From positions 6,572,001 through 6,636,000 of the forward strand of contig CP075494.1 in NCBI GenBank assembly GCA_021613535.1: a stretch of 64,000 nt of DNA, written 5' to 3'. Both the position numbers and the translations under genes were made by a program. The DNA is from Adineta vaga. Its lineage: Eukaryota > Rotifera. Positions 28,618 to 40,393 of this stretch are shown piece after piece. Within the stretch, counting starts at the first letter, position 1; every line of letters starts with the position of its first letter. A model generated the notes under the pieces. The model was not told the origin of the DNA and ran no database searches. It saw only the letters and a list, made by a program, of their open reading frames with translations.

Positions 28618-29235
28618 ATGACACAAAAGTGCCCAACGGAACTTCAACTTCTCCATTCAATTGAAAATAATCGAACGGGAAATCAACGAGCAAAAACTTC
28701 TACAGTAACTACAGCACAAAGTATTGGTATTAATACTGATCAAATACAATTTACTCGTGATATTGGTTCAAATACACCAAATTATGCTGAACAAATGACA
28801 AAAGCAATAGAAAACGGAAATGGTGCCGATGAATTTGTTCAAATGCTAATGCAAAGTAAGAAATTAAATGTAATTTCATTGTTTTGATTTGATTTGATTT
28901 ATAGATGAAGCTTCAGAAGCGTATTGGAAATTAATGACTGAACGAAGGAAAAAAGCTATCGAAGAAACAATTATTGAAAATCAACAGGTAAAGAAAAAAC
29001 GGTTATCATTTCTTATCTGATTGTTTATTTTTCTAGTTACACAATCTTGTCGATGATTTAAATAAAGAAAATGAACAACTTCGTGTTTTGTCAAGTCATT
29101 GTGATTATTTACAAAATGTGCTTAATGTAATGTATCTTCGTGGTATTTATTAATGAAATTTCTTTCATTTACATATTGTTTTAGTCCTTTACTCATGAAC
29201 ATGATAGTCTTCTTGATGATAGTCCAATAAATTAA
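28618..29235 (+). CDS. Geminin-family coiled-coil protein A
   Basis: Four exons read 28618-28855, 28905-28987, 29037-29126 and 29185-29235, giving 153 residues. The geminin coiled coil is clear: EAYWKLMTERRKKAIEETI then ENQQLHNLVDDLNKENEQL (vertebrate: [20 protein letters not shown]). Geminin binds and inhibits the replication licensing factor CDT1; the relatives GEMC1 and multicilin drive multiciliation. The short N-terminus and missing C-terminal transcription-activator region favour geminin itself over GEMC1/multicilin. A splice acceptor 30-40 bases upstream of the Met suggests a 5' UTR intron. A second copy lies at 32079-32836 on the other strand with the same 83- and 90-nt coiled-coil exons. 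Confidence 0.8.
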
Positions 29236-29730
29236 TTTGGTGAACTACAAATGAACTTTGAGATATGTTTGTATGTGTGTATATTTTTTTAATGTATATG
29301 TCTAAAACTCAGAATGAGTTTTTATGTATCAGATTGAGAAAAGAACAACCATTTTTTTGAATAAAACTATCGAAAAGATTTCTCGAATTAAATCATATAG
29401 ATAATGAAAGAACGTAGTTACTCATCCATTATTATTGAATACGTTTCTCGTACTATACGTATTAATACATGACTTGCTTTCATTGAGTATTTTACACCGA
29501 GAAAAAGAACGAAAAGGTAACTAGTGGATGCTTGGCGGACGACTATTTTCTACATTTCTAAGGAAAGAAAAGGTGTGACCCTACCGTAACAGAAGAAAAA
29601 AAATAAACAGAAACTATTAACCTGTGCAATGAACCATAATTTCACCAATCTTTCGATACTACTTTTTCTGGATACGTGGTAAGTCTGTAATATTTGGCTT
29701 TGACAAAAAAAAACCAGGTAAGCGAAATCT
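29236..29730. other. Intergenic, 0.5 kb
   Basis: It lies between the geminin-like A stop and the ART-TPR start. An AATAAA motif sits near 29361. No gene is seen. Confidence 0.4.
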
Positions 29731-31782
29731 ATGGCAAGTAGCAGATCGATTGATATTAAGAAAAGCGAGCAGCTATCTACACCTTCAATACGAGAAAATG
29801 AACTACAATCCATCACCAGGCGACGAATGCAAAATGTTCTAGTTATATGGTTGGACAGTAGTATCGATGGTAATAGTGAAGATTGTCACAATACTCTAAC
29901 TCAATTACAATCTGTCGCCAGCAGTATTGATACTTTTATTGATGCTGATCTATGCATTGAATTTATTCAAGGTATAACAAACGATAAAATATGTTTGATT
30001 ACTTCAGGATCACTTGGCCAATATATTGTATCTCGTATTCATAGTATGCCTCAAATGGATTCAATATTTATCTTTTGTAGCAATAAGAAATCACATGAAC
30101 AATGGGCTAAAGAATGGCCAAAAATAAAAGGTGTCTTTACGGATATAGCTTCTATCTGTACAGCACTTAAAGAAGCAGCACAACGATGTGAACATAATGC
30201 TATGCCACTCAGTTTCGTACCAGCTGATAAAAAATCGGATCAATTAGATCCTTATTTTATGTACACGCAAATGTTGAAAGAAATACTTCTTACCATTAAT
30301 TTTGAAGATAGACATGTGAAACAATATGCGGATTATTGTCGTGATACATTTGTTAATAATAAAAAAGAATTAGATAATGTTCAACAATTTGAAAAGAAAT
30401 ATCATGAAAAAACGCCAATATGGTGGTACTCCTATCATTCATTTCTGTATCCTATGTTGAATCGTGCCTTACGATTAATGGACGGAGATACTATTACACA
30501 GATGGGATTTTTTATAAGTGATCTTCATCGAGATATCGAACGATTACATAAACAACAACGTATTAATCATTCTATGCCTCAAGGTTTTACAGTTTATCGT
30601 GGACAAGGCTTGTCAAAAGCAGATTTTGATAAGATGGTAAAAACTAACAATGGATTAATATCATTTAATAGCTTTTTATCAACGAGCAAAATACAACAAG
30701 TTTCACTTCATTTTGCTCAAAATGCTGCAGTAAATCCAGACTTAGTGGGAGTTGTTTTCATTATGAAAATTGATCCGATTCAATCTCCCATTCCATACGC
30801 TTCGATTCGTGATGTTAGTTACTATGAAAATGAAGATGAAGTTCTATTTCCCATGCATACTGTATTCAAAATTCATAATTTAAAATTAACAAATAATACC
30901 AATCGACTCTATGAAGTTAATTTAACTCTTAGTAATGATAATGATCAAGAATTATATGCATTGACTAACTACATTCGAAAACAATTCCCATTACATGTAG
31001 ATGGATGGTATCGATTAGGTACATTATTACTTAAAATAGAGCAATCTAACAAAACTGAAGATACTCAGAAAAAGTCAAATGCTCAACGAATCAATGAAAA
31101 TAAAAAAGCACCTACATATCAACAACATAGCTTGATTAAATATAATAAAGAAAAATATCAAGAAGCAATGTCATTATATGAAAAATCAATTGGTATCTAT
31201 CAGAAGACTATGTCGTCGAATCATTCAGATATGGCTACTTCCTACAGTAATATTGGTTTAGTACATTACAATATAGGTGATTATCCAAAGGCTTTGTCAT
31301 CGTATGAAAAAGTCTTAGCAATTCGACAACAAGCACTTTCTCCTAATCATCCTGATTTGGCCTCATGCTACGACAACATCGGCTTGGTATATTACAAAAT
31401 GGGTAATTATCAAAAAGCACTCTCATCTCACGAAGAAGCACTTGCAATTCGAAAAAAATCCTTTCCTCCCAATCATCCTGACTTTGCTACGTGTTATAAC
31501 AATATTGGATCTGTATATCATGGCATGGATGACTTTTCAAAAGCACTATTTTATTATGAAAAAGCTCTTGCTATTCGACGACAAATACTACCTTCTCATC
31601 ATTCTGATTTAGCTTCATCTTATATCAACATTGGTTCAATCTACGAAGCAATGGGTGATTATACAAAAGCCACCGTATTTTACGATCGAGCTGTAGAAAT
31701 TGAACGAAGCTCATTGCCTACCAATCATCCTATTCTCGAAGATTCTCGAAAGAAACTTGAACGTGTAAGATTAAAAGTATAA
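29731..31782 (+). CDS. Mono-ADP-ribosyltransferase with N-terminal alpha/beta domain and C-terminal TPRs
   Basis: One intronless frame of 683 residues. Residues 35-150 look like a small alpha/beta domain with alternating strands (NVLVIWLD, KICLITSG, SIFIFCSN, GVFTDI). Residues 170-400 form an arginine-type ADP-ribosyltransferase with the R-S-ExE triad visible: VYRGQG (R290), SFLSTS (317-319) and ENEDEVLF (E368 and E370). Residues 465-680 hold five 42-residue kinesin-light-chain-type TPRs with the NHPD linker and YEKALAI pattern. The enzyme class transfers ADP-ribose from NAD+ to arginine; the TPRs should bind a partner. No signal peptide is present, so a cytosolic role is likely. Neighbouring genes have introns and this one has none, consistent with retroposition or horizontal origin; ART-TPR genes are typically expanded in bdelloids. 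Confidence 0.85.
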   Translation: MASSRSIDIKKSEQLSTPSIRENELQSITRRRMQNVLVIWLDSSIDGNSEDCHNTLTQLQSVASSIDTFIDADLCIEFIQGITNDKICLITSGSLGQYIVSRIHSMPQMDSIFIFCSNKKSHEQWAKEWPKIKGVFTDIASICTALKEAAQRCEHNAMPLSFVPADKKSDQLDPYFMYTQMLKEILLTINFEDRHVKQYADYCRDTFVNNKKELDNVQQFEKKYHEKTPIWWYSYHSFLYPMLNRALRLMDGDTITQMGFFISDLHRDIERLHKQQRINHSMPQGFTVYRGQGLSKADFDKMVKTNNGLISFNSFLSTSKIQQVSLHFAQNAAVNPDLVGVVFIMKIDPIQSPIPYASIRDVSYYENEDEVLFPMHTVFKIHNLKLTNNTNRLYEVNLTLSNDNDQELYALTNYIRKQFPLHVDGWYRLGTLLLKIEQSNKTEDTQKKSNAQRINENKKAPTYQQHSLIKYNKEKYQEAMSLYEKSIGIYQKTMSSNHSDMATSYSNIGLVHYNIGDYPKALSSYEKVLAIRQQALSPNHPDLASCYDNIGLVYYKMGNYQKALSSHEEALAIRKKSFPPNHPDFATCYNNIGSVYHGMDDFSKALFYYEKALAIRRQILPSHHSDLASSYINIGSIYEAMGDYTKATVFYDRAVEIERSSLPTNHPILEDSRKKLERVRLKV

Positions 31783-32078
31783 TCGATCTTTGTTTATTCG
31801 TTTTTACTCTTGAAAACGAAATCAAATTGATTAATAGCTTGATGTCACAAATATCATATAGGTTTACTTAAAGAATTCGTTATGTTCATTTATTCTTTAT
31901 TAATATTTCTATCTCGTGAGATAAACGAATTTCATCTTTATTTTGAATCTCTGTGTATACATTAACAACATCGATCAGTTTTTCAGTTTATTTACAAATA
32001 GAGAATCACAAAATAAACACAACAAAATATTTCTATAGATATGAATTTCACATGTTGTTCTTTGTTTCTACAAGATCA

Positions 32079-32836
32079 TCAAAACAAACGTACACAAACC
32101 GATGATTTCTTCTTGTCTTCATTCTCATCTTCGCTCGTTAATTTCTAAAAAAAATGAGATAGACAATGAAAATAATAGATGAAACGAATCATTTTACTTC
32201 AATAATATCTGTTAAATATTCACAATGATCAGCAACTTCACGTAAATTATTATTATCTTCATTTAAACTATCAACAATGTCATGAAGCTAAATAAGAAAA
32301 AGTGATTTTTAGTCAAAACAATATATAGATCTTATTCTACCTGTTGATTTTCACGTAATACTTCTTCAAGTTTCATACGATAATGTTCAGACATAATATG
32401 CCAATAAGATTCAGGTGCTATTTCTAAAAAATAAAGTTTTTTTGTTTCTGTTGATAAATTTTAAAAGTAAATTACTTTGAACATATGATTCAAATTCATT
32501 TGTAGACATTCGTGAACCAGCTTCAATAATCGATGGAATATCAATAGTTTTCTCTTCAACAGGTATCAATTGTTTACGAACAGCATTCTTTTTCTTGATT
32601 GATGATGAGACATCAATGATACCTGATGCATTCTGAAAAAAAGAATGACATTATTTGATGAATAAAATCAATAAACAAGAGATTCATCAAGATGTATTAG
32701 AACAGAGCGTTTTTGTTTGAATAAGCATGAATTCTTTACAAAATAACTTTACCTTTTTTGCTGATGATTTTGGTGATACAATTCGATTAATTTCAAAAGT
32801 ATTCACAGATAATTGTTTAAGTGGTGCCTTTGCCAT
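32079..32836 (-). CDS. Geminin-family coiled-coil protein B
   Basis: Five exons read 32836-32753, 32632-32476, 32423-32341, 32287-32198 and 32144-32079, giving 159 residues. The coiled coil begins ESYWHIMSEHYRMKLEEVL and continues ENQQLHDIVDSLNEDNNNL and HCEYL, parallel to copy A at 28618. The two central exons have the same lengths (83 and 90 nt) and phases as in copy A, so the copies arose by DNA-level duplication rather than retroposition. The basic N-terminus (KAPLKQLS, SPKSSAKK, IKKKNAVRKQL) is better developed than in A and recalls geminin's N-terminal region. The C-terminal tail is acidic, then Lys-rich. The copies have diverged strongly outside the coiled coil. Confidence 0.78.
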
Positions 32837-32971
32837 TTGGTTTATAAGATAATAAAAACGAATCTGAAATACAAATAAGAACAACTTATTTAAACATATT
32901 CTTTCATTTTTATCTACAAAGAATTATTTATTCTATACAATAATAACAATGCGAGAAAATCCATGAAATAT

Positions 32972-33848
32972 TCACATTCGACTACGTCGAGTTGCCCGTT
33001 TATTTTTTGATTGCAAATTCGTACTGATTGTTGTAGCTTTTCCTGTACTTGGCCGCATTTTTTGTGTACCATCATTCGTTCGTCGAGCTTTCTTTATTGC
33101 ATGATGTCCACTGGCGGCATTGTTCGTATTATTTTGATTATTATTATTTGAATCACGAAGAATATTTTCAATTAAATCATCGGATAAATGACGGCCAATA
33201 TAATTCCAAGTTTTCACTTGTGCAGTTTCATTAGTATCTTTTCGAAATTCAACTGTCTTCTTTTCAGTTAAATCATCTAGAATTTCAATGAAATTTTATG
33301 GTAAAAAGTTACATAAGTAACTTACATGCGAATAATTGATCATCGAGAGATTTCTTTCGATTTGATGGGAGAATAACTAAATTAGTTAATTGACGCCAAA
33401 GATCGATTTCATGTCTAAAAGAATAGCAATGCTGCATTTTATTTTCTCATTACAACTGACAACGAACTTTTTACATAATAAATCTTCAATTGCTTGATTC
33501 TCTTCATTTAAATGTTCTTTTAAATGTTTATTTTTCGTTTGAATTGTATCAATTAATTCATCAAGGATACCATTTGAAGTATCTGTTGTTTCTTCTATTT
33601 TCGGAATATGATCTAAGACATAACAAAATGAATGAATTGAATGTCATCAATAGGATGCATACATGATCGATAACATGAACGACGAGATTTCCGAATTGTT
33701 CGAAAGTCTAAATATACAAAGATTATTCTTTGAGAATGAAAATGTGTATATATAAATGATAATGACCAGTTTTCGAAGTAGCAACGATTTCATCAACAGG
33801 TGGTAATTGCATAGATAGAAATACATCACGAATTGATACTTCAGCCAT
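32972..33848 (-). CDS. Unrecognised coiled-coil protein with basic C-terminus
   Basis: Five exons read 33848-33767, 33707-33663, 33612-33468, 33414-33326 and 33276-32972, giving 221 residues. The third intron was placed at a GTTCGT donor because the nearby GTAAAA donor breaks the frame. Visible parts are an N-terminal MAEVSIRDVFLSMQLPPVDE, a basic-Ser patch (RKSRRSCYRS), a helical stretch (LDELIDTIQTKNKHLKEHL), then WRQLTNLVILPSNRKKSL. An Asn-rich linker leads to a strongly basic tail (KNKRATRRSRM). The basic-Ser patch followed by helices and a conserved-looking Trp faintly recalls the kinetochore protein DSN1, but I cannot establish homology. It is probably nuclear, judging from the basic tail. 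Confidence 0.6.
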
Positions 33849-34973
33849 GATGAAAATTTCGTAAAGTAACGTCGAGAAGAGATGAAGATAAAGGATCACA
33901 ACAGACAAAGACTCTGTAGTGGACAAATAAAGAAATCGCCGGAAGATAGATGTCGTTAGTCGAGAATATGTTCTCATGGTCATGGTGAGAATTAGATTAA
34001 AATAACTTTTATAGTTGATTTCTTGTTTAGAAAAAGATTGATATTTTCAATCATTATAAATCTATTGAGATCGATTTATATAATATAATATAATGTTTGT
34101 AGTTTCTTGAAGGAAAGAATTCTGTATTGTATAGATTTTTTTCTGTTAAATGATCATTGATATATGCTACAATTACAATGTATCTAAGAAAATTCAGCAT
34201 TAAATGACCTTATCATTTATATGCTCACTTATTACTGATAATGGCTAATGTTTGAGGTTGCAGTGATCTTTATACAAATGTGGTATAATTAAAAACGAGA
34301 AAATCTGATTTTGACATAAAAGTATTGTTTTGCAATATTTTCGTTCTGGTTTATTAGTTATAAAGCGACCCGTCTTCTTCCCGCATGACTGTAATATGGT
34401 TTTATCATTAATTTTTGTGAATTACGTGATAAAAACAAAGATTTTCAAGCCTATCAAAACAACTGATCAGAATACTAAATAAATACAACGTTTATATACT
34501 GATTCAATTCTTTTAGATTTTGCATCGCTTTTATTTCTTCAACAAATAATTTTATTACTCAAATATATTTACACAAAAAACAAAGAACTTAATAGATGTT
34601 TATACATACAATAAAATGAGACTGGAAAACAACATGTAAACAATGATACAGACATGAAATGAGTTGTTGACGCGATCGGAAATACGATCAAATTGGTATA
34701 TCATGCAGAAAACATCCTGAATAAAAATATTTAACAGATTAACAAAAGAATAGATGAAGACGGATATCATTAACTGATCATAATCGATTGCTTACTTTCA
34801 GATTTCATATAAACTATACATCAGGAGAAAAAAAGACGCATCCATATTCATAGATTTGTTTATCATGATACGATGCTTTAATATCAATAGACAATAAGAG
34901 AAAGAACTCGTATTTCAGTCATAATCTACTTTCTAACACGATTATTGAACTTTGTTATTTAATTACATCCGAT
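33849..34973. other. Intergenic, 1.1 kb
   Basis: No gene is seen. The stretch is very AT-rich, with several poly(A/T) runs, and carries the 3' end of the small membrane protein gene. Confidence 0.45.
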
Positions 34974-35255
34974 TTAAACAAAAAGTGGATCATTGATATG
35001 ATTTAACGAAGGACGATTTACAGATGATGACAATGGTTGTGTAAGACCGCATAGTTTTAATATACGAAACCAACATTCTTGACAAGAATTTTCTCGATAA
35101 TAATTCGCATAAAGTAGTACTAACATAATTGTACACATAAATAAAATTCCACCAACATACCAAGAATCAAATGGATTTGATAGATAATAATCAGCACGTT
35201 GTGGTCGTATTGTTGTAGAAAATGTACTATTTATCAATACGTTCGATATGTTCAT
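34974..35255 (-). CDS. Small single-pass membrane protein
   Basis: An open frame of 93 residues from the first ATG (MNISNVLINS). A short N-terminal part with N-glycosylation sequons (NIS, NST) is followed by a Tyr/Trp-flanked region (DYYLSNPFDSWYVGG). One membrane helix comes next (ILFMCTIMLVLLYANYY), then a Cys-containing cytoplasmic tail (CQECWFRILKLCG). Size, topology and the short glycosylated outside segment recall KCNE potassium-channel beta subunits, but the family's signature tail motif is not evident, so I leave it unnamed. The frame could be extended upstream only through a TTG. Confidence 0.5.
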   Translation of the reverse strand: MNISNVLINSTFSTTIRPQRADYYLSNPFDSWYVGGILFMCTIMLVLLYANYYRENSCQECWFRILKLCGLTQPLSSSVNRPSLNHINDPLFV

Positions 35256-36175
35256 ATGTACTTTTGATTTCAATAGTAATATTCTTTAATCGTAATGAAA
35301 AGAAGAATGTGAACAGGTCGTTATAATACTATTTATCTTTCTTCTATATATACTCCTGCTTCATTCTTATTGACTAGTAGTATAGAAGTCGATGAATAGA
35401 CATATAGAACATTCCTTTTTTTTATCGCTAGAGAAAAAAATGCAGAGTGCTATTCTTCATTCACATACATATTCATTAGATTAACGATGAATAAATAAAT
35501 AAAAAATCGAATAAAATAGTAAACATCAAACGCGATAGATAGATAGATGAATTTGCTCTATTATAATATGTGATTTAATAAGCGACGTTTTCATTCGTGA
35601 TAGTTTCTGCTGCTATTGTTATTTGATTAACATTGAAGGAGAAAGAGTAGTAGAAGAAGAAGAAGAAGAAATAGAAGATTACTTTCGGATGATTTATAAC
35701 AATAATAAGCCAGAAATTCATCGAAATAGTCGATTATATTTATGATTAAGTGAACAATATGCGTTTGTTACCAATGTCGCATGCTCTGATAAATATTTAC
35801 AATGTAGCTCATTTTAATAATTCATTAATTAGAAAAGATTTGTTAATATCAATGTGAAAGGAAATTGATAAGAAATGGTATTTTATGACTATTTTTAAAT
35901 AGAATACATTCATCAGTGCAGGAGTATTGACAAGATATTAAACAACTCGTAGTTGAATGCACTAAATATCGATCATTTTGTTTATTAATATCATAATTCT
36001 CTCATCCAGATAAAAAGAAAAGAAATCAAACAATAGAACTTGTTTTCTCTTTATGTAATCTCGAATAAAATTATGCAGATAAGGAAGTTGCTTTTGTTTT
36101 GACTATAAAACTGAAAAGATGATCGATCAAGATACAAACGTCGTTCTAAAGCAAGGCATATACTCAATCACAGTC
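35256..36175. other. Intergenic, 0.9 kb
   Basis: It lies between the small membrane protein start and the NEK11 3' end. There is a short GAA run near 35655-35670 and otherwise AT-rich sequence with no recognised gene. Confidence 0.45.
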
Positions 36176-38775
36176 TTATGTAAGTTCAAGAAAGACGAGT
36201 TGATCAACAAGAAAACAATCACCAGGCTTTTTCACAAATGATGTTAACCCTTGAGCAATTTTGGCATCATCTAAATTTGGATCTGTTTTTTGTATTGTAC
36301 GTTGTTTAACTAAATAATCATAAACTCTTTCAAATGTTGATTCACCTAATAAATTAATTGCTCTCCTATAAACAAAAAAAAAGATAATGCTTAGAAAAGA
36401 AATTTGTAATGAACATACGCTCGTAGCGTATGAATTTTTGCATCTTTTGCTTTCGGACCATATGCATCATTATTTGGATTGTCTCGCAATGTTGTACCCA
36501 CTAAAAAGTTCTCTTAATATTATTTTCTCAAGTTAAAAACAGATTATTTTACCATCATCATACGATGCATTTAACGTAGATTTTTCTCTTGTTATACTAC
36601 CACCCAAAGTTTTAGCGGGTGATATATATTTTTTCGTTTGTTGCTGATATTTAGCTGCAAAATGTGGATCGATTGTTCGACTCATTGAATTCATCGAACG
36701 TTGTGATGCTGACATAGCTCGTTGACTTGGTAATGTTCTTTCATTATCATGTGTCGGACTGCGATTATTTGAACGATTGTCATAATATTCAGAATCATCT
36801 TCTCCACCATATTTGGCAGCAACCTGTTTGTATGTTCCTCGCATTGGAGTTATTGGACGATCTTCAAAACCACTACCACCGCGAGATGGATTATGGCCAG
36901 GTGTAGGACGATTTTGAGCAGCGTCTAATAAGAAGAAGTGTTTTCATACTAATTACTGCTGATTCTGCTAGAATTTGACTTACTCCTTGGACGATTGCTG
37001 ATAGTTTCTTCGTCTCTTTCATCGTCATCATCGTTTATAGGTGGTCTTGTTTGTTTCATCTAAAATTTAGTAATATGTATCTTTCGAAGAATAGTCTGTA
37101 TATAAATTTACTGTTCCTAAACTTGTTTTTTCACGTCCCATCTGTTGATTACGAGAAGTTTCAGCTACTTTCGATTGAATTGCTTGACTATTAGTAGAAT
37201 ATAATAAAAAAATTCTCTTATTTTCATCATTTTTCTCCTCTACTTAAACAGTTGTCCACGAGCATCAGCAGCTTGCATTTTCCTTTCCAACATAGCTTGT
37301 TTTGCTGCATTTAATGTCTGTGAAGGTTTTAAAGTTGGTTGTTCATATTCTTCGTCGTCCTCTTCTTCTTGTTCATCTTCTGATTGTTGATAACGTTGAT
37401 TTTTTATTGTATTTTCTGGTTCACTGTCATTTTCCTCGATGGGAACGAAATCTCTGCCACGTACTGACCAATTTTGACTTTGCATATCACCATAATTGAC
37501 TGATTTTTGACTAAAATATATTCAGTAACTATAATTGAGGAAAGAAATTCTACTGAATACTTACAATCGTTCATTGATTTCTTTTGAACGAAGTTTACCA
37601 TTGATTGTATTTTCAAGTGGACCAGTTAATTTAGTTCTCTGTCGAAATAAATAAAAAGATAATCATATATATATATGGGAGTAGATAATACTTCGCGGTG
37701 TCCAATCATAAATGGAGTTTGTAATAATTGAGCAGCAGTTGGGCGATTCTTTGGATCTTTGACAAACATCCTAATGAAATAAAATAATAACATGAAACTC
37801 ATCAGAAATGACTAGCTACGTACTTTTTAAGTATATCGTTAAGTTCTTTGGAATATGTTTTGGGTAATTCAGGTGGTTTTCCTTCGACAACTTTGTATAT
37901 CACATTCATAAGACCTTTACCATCGAAAGCATGTTGACATGTACACATTTCATACAATAAACAACCGACAGACCTAAAAAACAATGTTTTAAAGCAATCT
38001 CTTTCAAATATCTACTTACCAAATATCTGATTTTGCTTCATATCCATCATGTTTCATTACTTCAGGTGACATATAATAACTTGAAAGGAAAAATATCGTA
38101 ATCAAAAGAATTCTTTTTCGACCAAAATACATACGGTGTACCAGTAAATGTTGTAGCAACATCCATTGTTCCAACTAGTATTCTACTGATACCAAAATCT
38201 CCAATTTTAACTTTATTATTTTTCAGAAAAATATTTCTTGCTTTTAAATCTCGATGTAATATTCTTGACTTATGCATATATTGAACAGCAATTAATATTT
38301 GTATTAACCATTCAATAACTTGATCTTCTTCCAATAAACGATTTTGTTTCTTTATTTCTTTCAAACGTTGATCAAGATCACCGCCTTCACAAAATTCCGT
38401 TACAATACATAAACAATCATTTTCAAGAAAACTTTCTTCAAACTAAATTAAAGAAGATGATTGCCAGAGAGTTTTCTTCTTTTACTAACTTACTTTAACA
38501 ATATGTTCATTGTCTAGATTGGCCAATAATTCAGCTTCACGAACAGAATCAACTGTTTGATCTGAATCCATTTCACCTAGTCGAACAACTTTTAGTACTT
38601 TTCTAAAATAAATAATTTCATTATTGGAAAAGATGACGAAGAAGAAAATTTCATACGGCTCTGTTTTAGATTTCAGATCAGTGACAAGATAAGCCGTGCC
38701 AAAGTTCCCAGCACCGAGTTTTTTATCAATTTTATAACGTTTCTTATATATCTGTGGTTCTTCTTTGTCACCCAT
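36176..38775 (-). CDS. NEK11: NIMA-related kinase NEK11-like
   Basis: Thirteen exons read 38775-38657, 38602-38494, 38442-38135, 38079-38020, 37973-37824, 37770-37692, 37638-37565, 37510-37244, 37187-37112, 37059-36984, 36924-36553, 36500-36419 and 36365-36176, giving 653 residues (human NEK11 has 645). The kinase domain has the glycine loop KLGAGNFGTAYLV, the VLKVVRLGE strand, ILHRDLKARNIFLKNN, KIGDFGISR, the TFTGTPYYMSPE activation segment and KSDIWSVGCLLYEMC, all intact. The match is best to NEK11 (LKVLK, RILHRDLKSKNVFLKNN, KIGDFGVSRLLMG). After it come an acidic region, ERKMQAADARGQLF, a disordered Ser/Asn-rich part, and a C-terminal block ending CFLVDQLVFLE. NEK11 is a Ser/Thr kinase of the DNA-damage G2/M checkpoint; a ciliary role is also possible. 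Confidence 0.9.
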
Positions 38776-40393
38776 TGTATTATGTTGATCTGAAATAGAC
38801 AGAAAGAAACTAATTCTTAAAATATATTATGATTAACTTTGTCATGCTTATCTTTTCGTGTACTCTATTTACCATCGAAATCAACATTCTCATGCAGATC
38901 ACTTCCTACACATGTTTCTCTCGTTACAAAGCAAATATACAATCTTTCGATGTAACTGTTTTTTTCTAAGACAAAAAACACAAGTTTTATGAGTACTATC
39001 GACTGATTTGTTATGTAGGGATTTATCTTTCTAGAAGTCAAATGATTATGCTTATGATGAACATACAATACTTTTTTCTGACAAAATGAATTGTACGATA
39101 CCTTTTTCTTATTTTTAATGACGAAGAAATAAATTTCAATGCTGAAAAAGAAACACTTCTTGTTGTGATAGCAAAGGTGAAAGAAAAATGAAGAAAAAAA
39201 AGTCATTTCATATGATGCTGTTGTTGCTTACAACGACTGAGTTTTTCTTCTGTTCTTATGATTCAAAGATATAGATGACTCTTGTCGTTGGTGAACTGAC
39301 AAACAACTTCTTTTTCTTTCAAAAACTAAGAAAGAAAAGAAACTCTAATACTATTGATTTTATAAAGAAAAAAGCTTTTAGTGTTTTTTTTCATGCGAGG
39401 AATCATTTGTATTTAGTTTATTTTATGCAAATAAACATTAGAATTATTTCAAATATTCAGACACTGTAGTTAATCATAATTAGTTGAAAATCAAAGGAAT
39501 TTATTTGCGTTCAAATTTTTATTGATAATTATACATGAATCTTTTTCTCTACTAGCCCTATAGTCGAATGATTTGTTTTAAATCTCAAATGAGAAACATG
39601 TTTTTAACAACTAATTGTGGTAGATTATAATTCATAGGATAACAATCCAACAATAGTAAGTTTTTCTCTTTTTCTCCTATTAGGTACTACTACATTTGTG
39701 AATTACCGGCCATGACTATTATACGAGCAGACAAGGAAATGTCAAGTGAACTTGAAAATTTCTTATTTTTATCTTTCTTAATATATTATTCTTGATTGTA
39801 TATTATCACTCACGCTAATTCGTTTTTGACTAAGGTGCAATTATGTTGCTTATGTTCAACACTCGATATATGCGAGGTTTATAAACCAAATAGTAAATGT
39901 AATAGTTAGACGTGCATATCTCTTATATACAGACATATTCATTTGTATTTTCTCGATCACACGGTGAAAAAATCGAGGTAATTAATAAACAACAAGATAT
40001 TCAAAGTGCATCATGTAAAATATTCGACCTAAACACTTATTGAAGTTGAATGAGGAACAAGAAAAGTGATTTGATTCATGAACCAAAACTAATCTTTATC
40101 TTATCCTAAGCGTATTCACTGACATGATCAAATGCTTTCAATAGAAGTCCACTGGCAATTGCAATGAGTTACTCATTATAGTTATTGAGAGACTGAAAAT
40201 AACTTGGTATCATGCATAACAGAATAAATTCTGACTGAGACTTTTCTAATAAAGCTAGTGGATTTCATTGAATAGAGGTCTTTTGAGCAGAAGTTTCAGC
40301 AACGTTTGCACCACGTTACTTCCTATTCAAATTTTTTGACTATGCTGAACACTTACTACACTTATTTCAGAAAAGAGTCAGTGATTCTCAAGG
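38776..40393. other. Intergenic, 1.6 kb
   Basis: Upstream of NEK11 and before the WD40 relic. No gene is supported. Minus-strand open frames near 38865-39206 are Lys/Phe-rich low-complexity stretches without a recognisable domain. Confidence 0.45.

Noticed and set aside
33468-33476. GTAAAA donor for exon 3 of the unknown gene at 32972-33848
   Set aside because: It puts the next exon out of frame with an early stop; the GTTCGT donor 8 bases downstream keeps the frame and gives a typical intron length.
38865-39206. Minus-strand open frame of 113 codons upstream of NEK11
   Set aside because: Lys/Phe/Tyr-rich with no domain and no spliced partner; likely noncoding 5' region.
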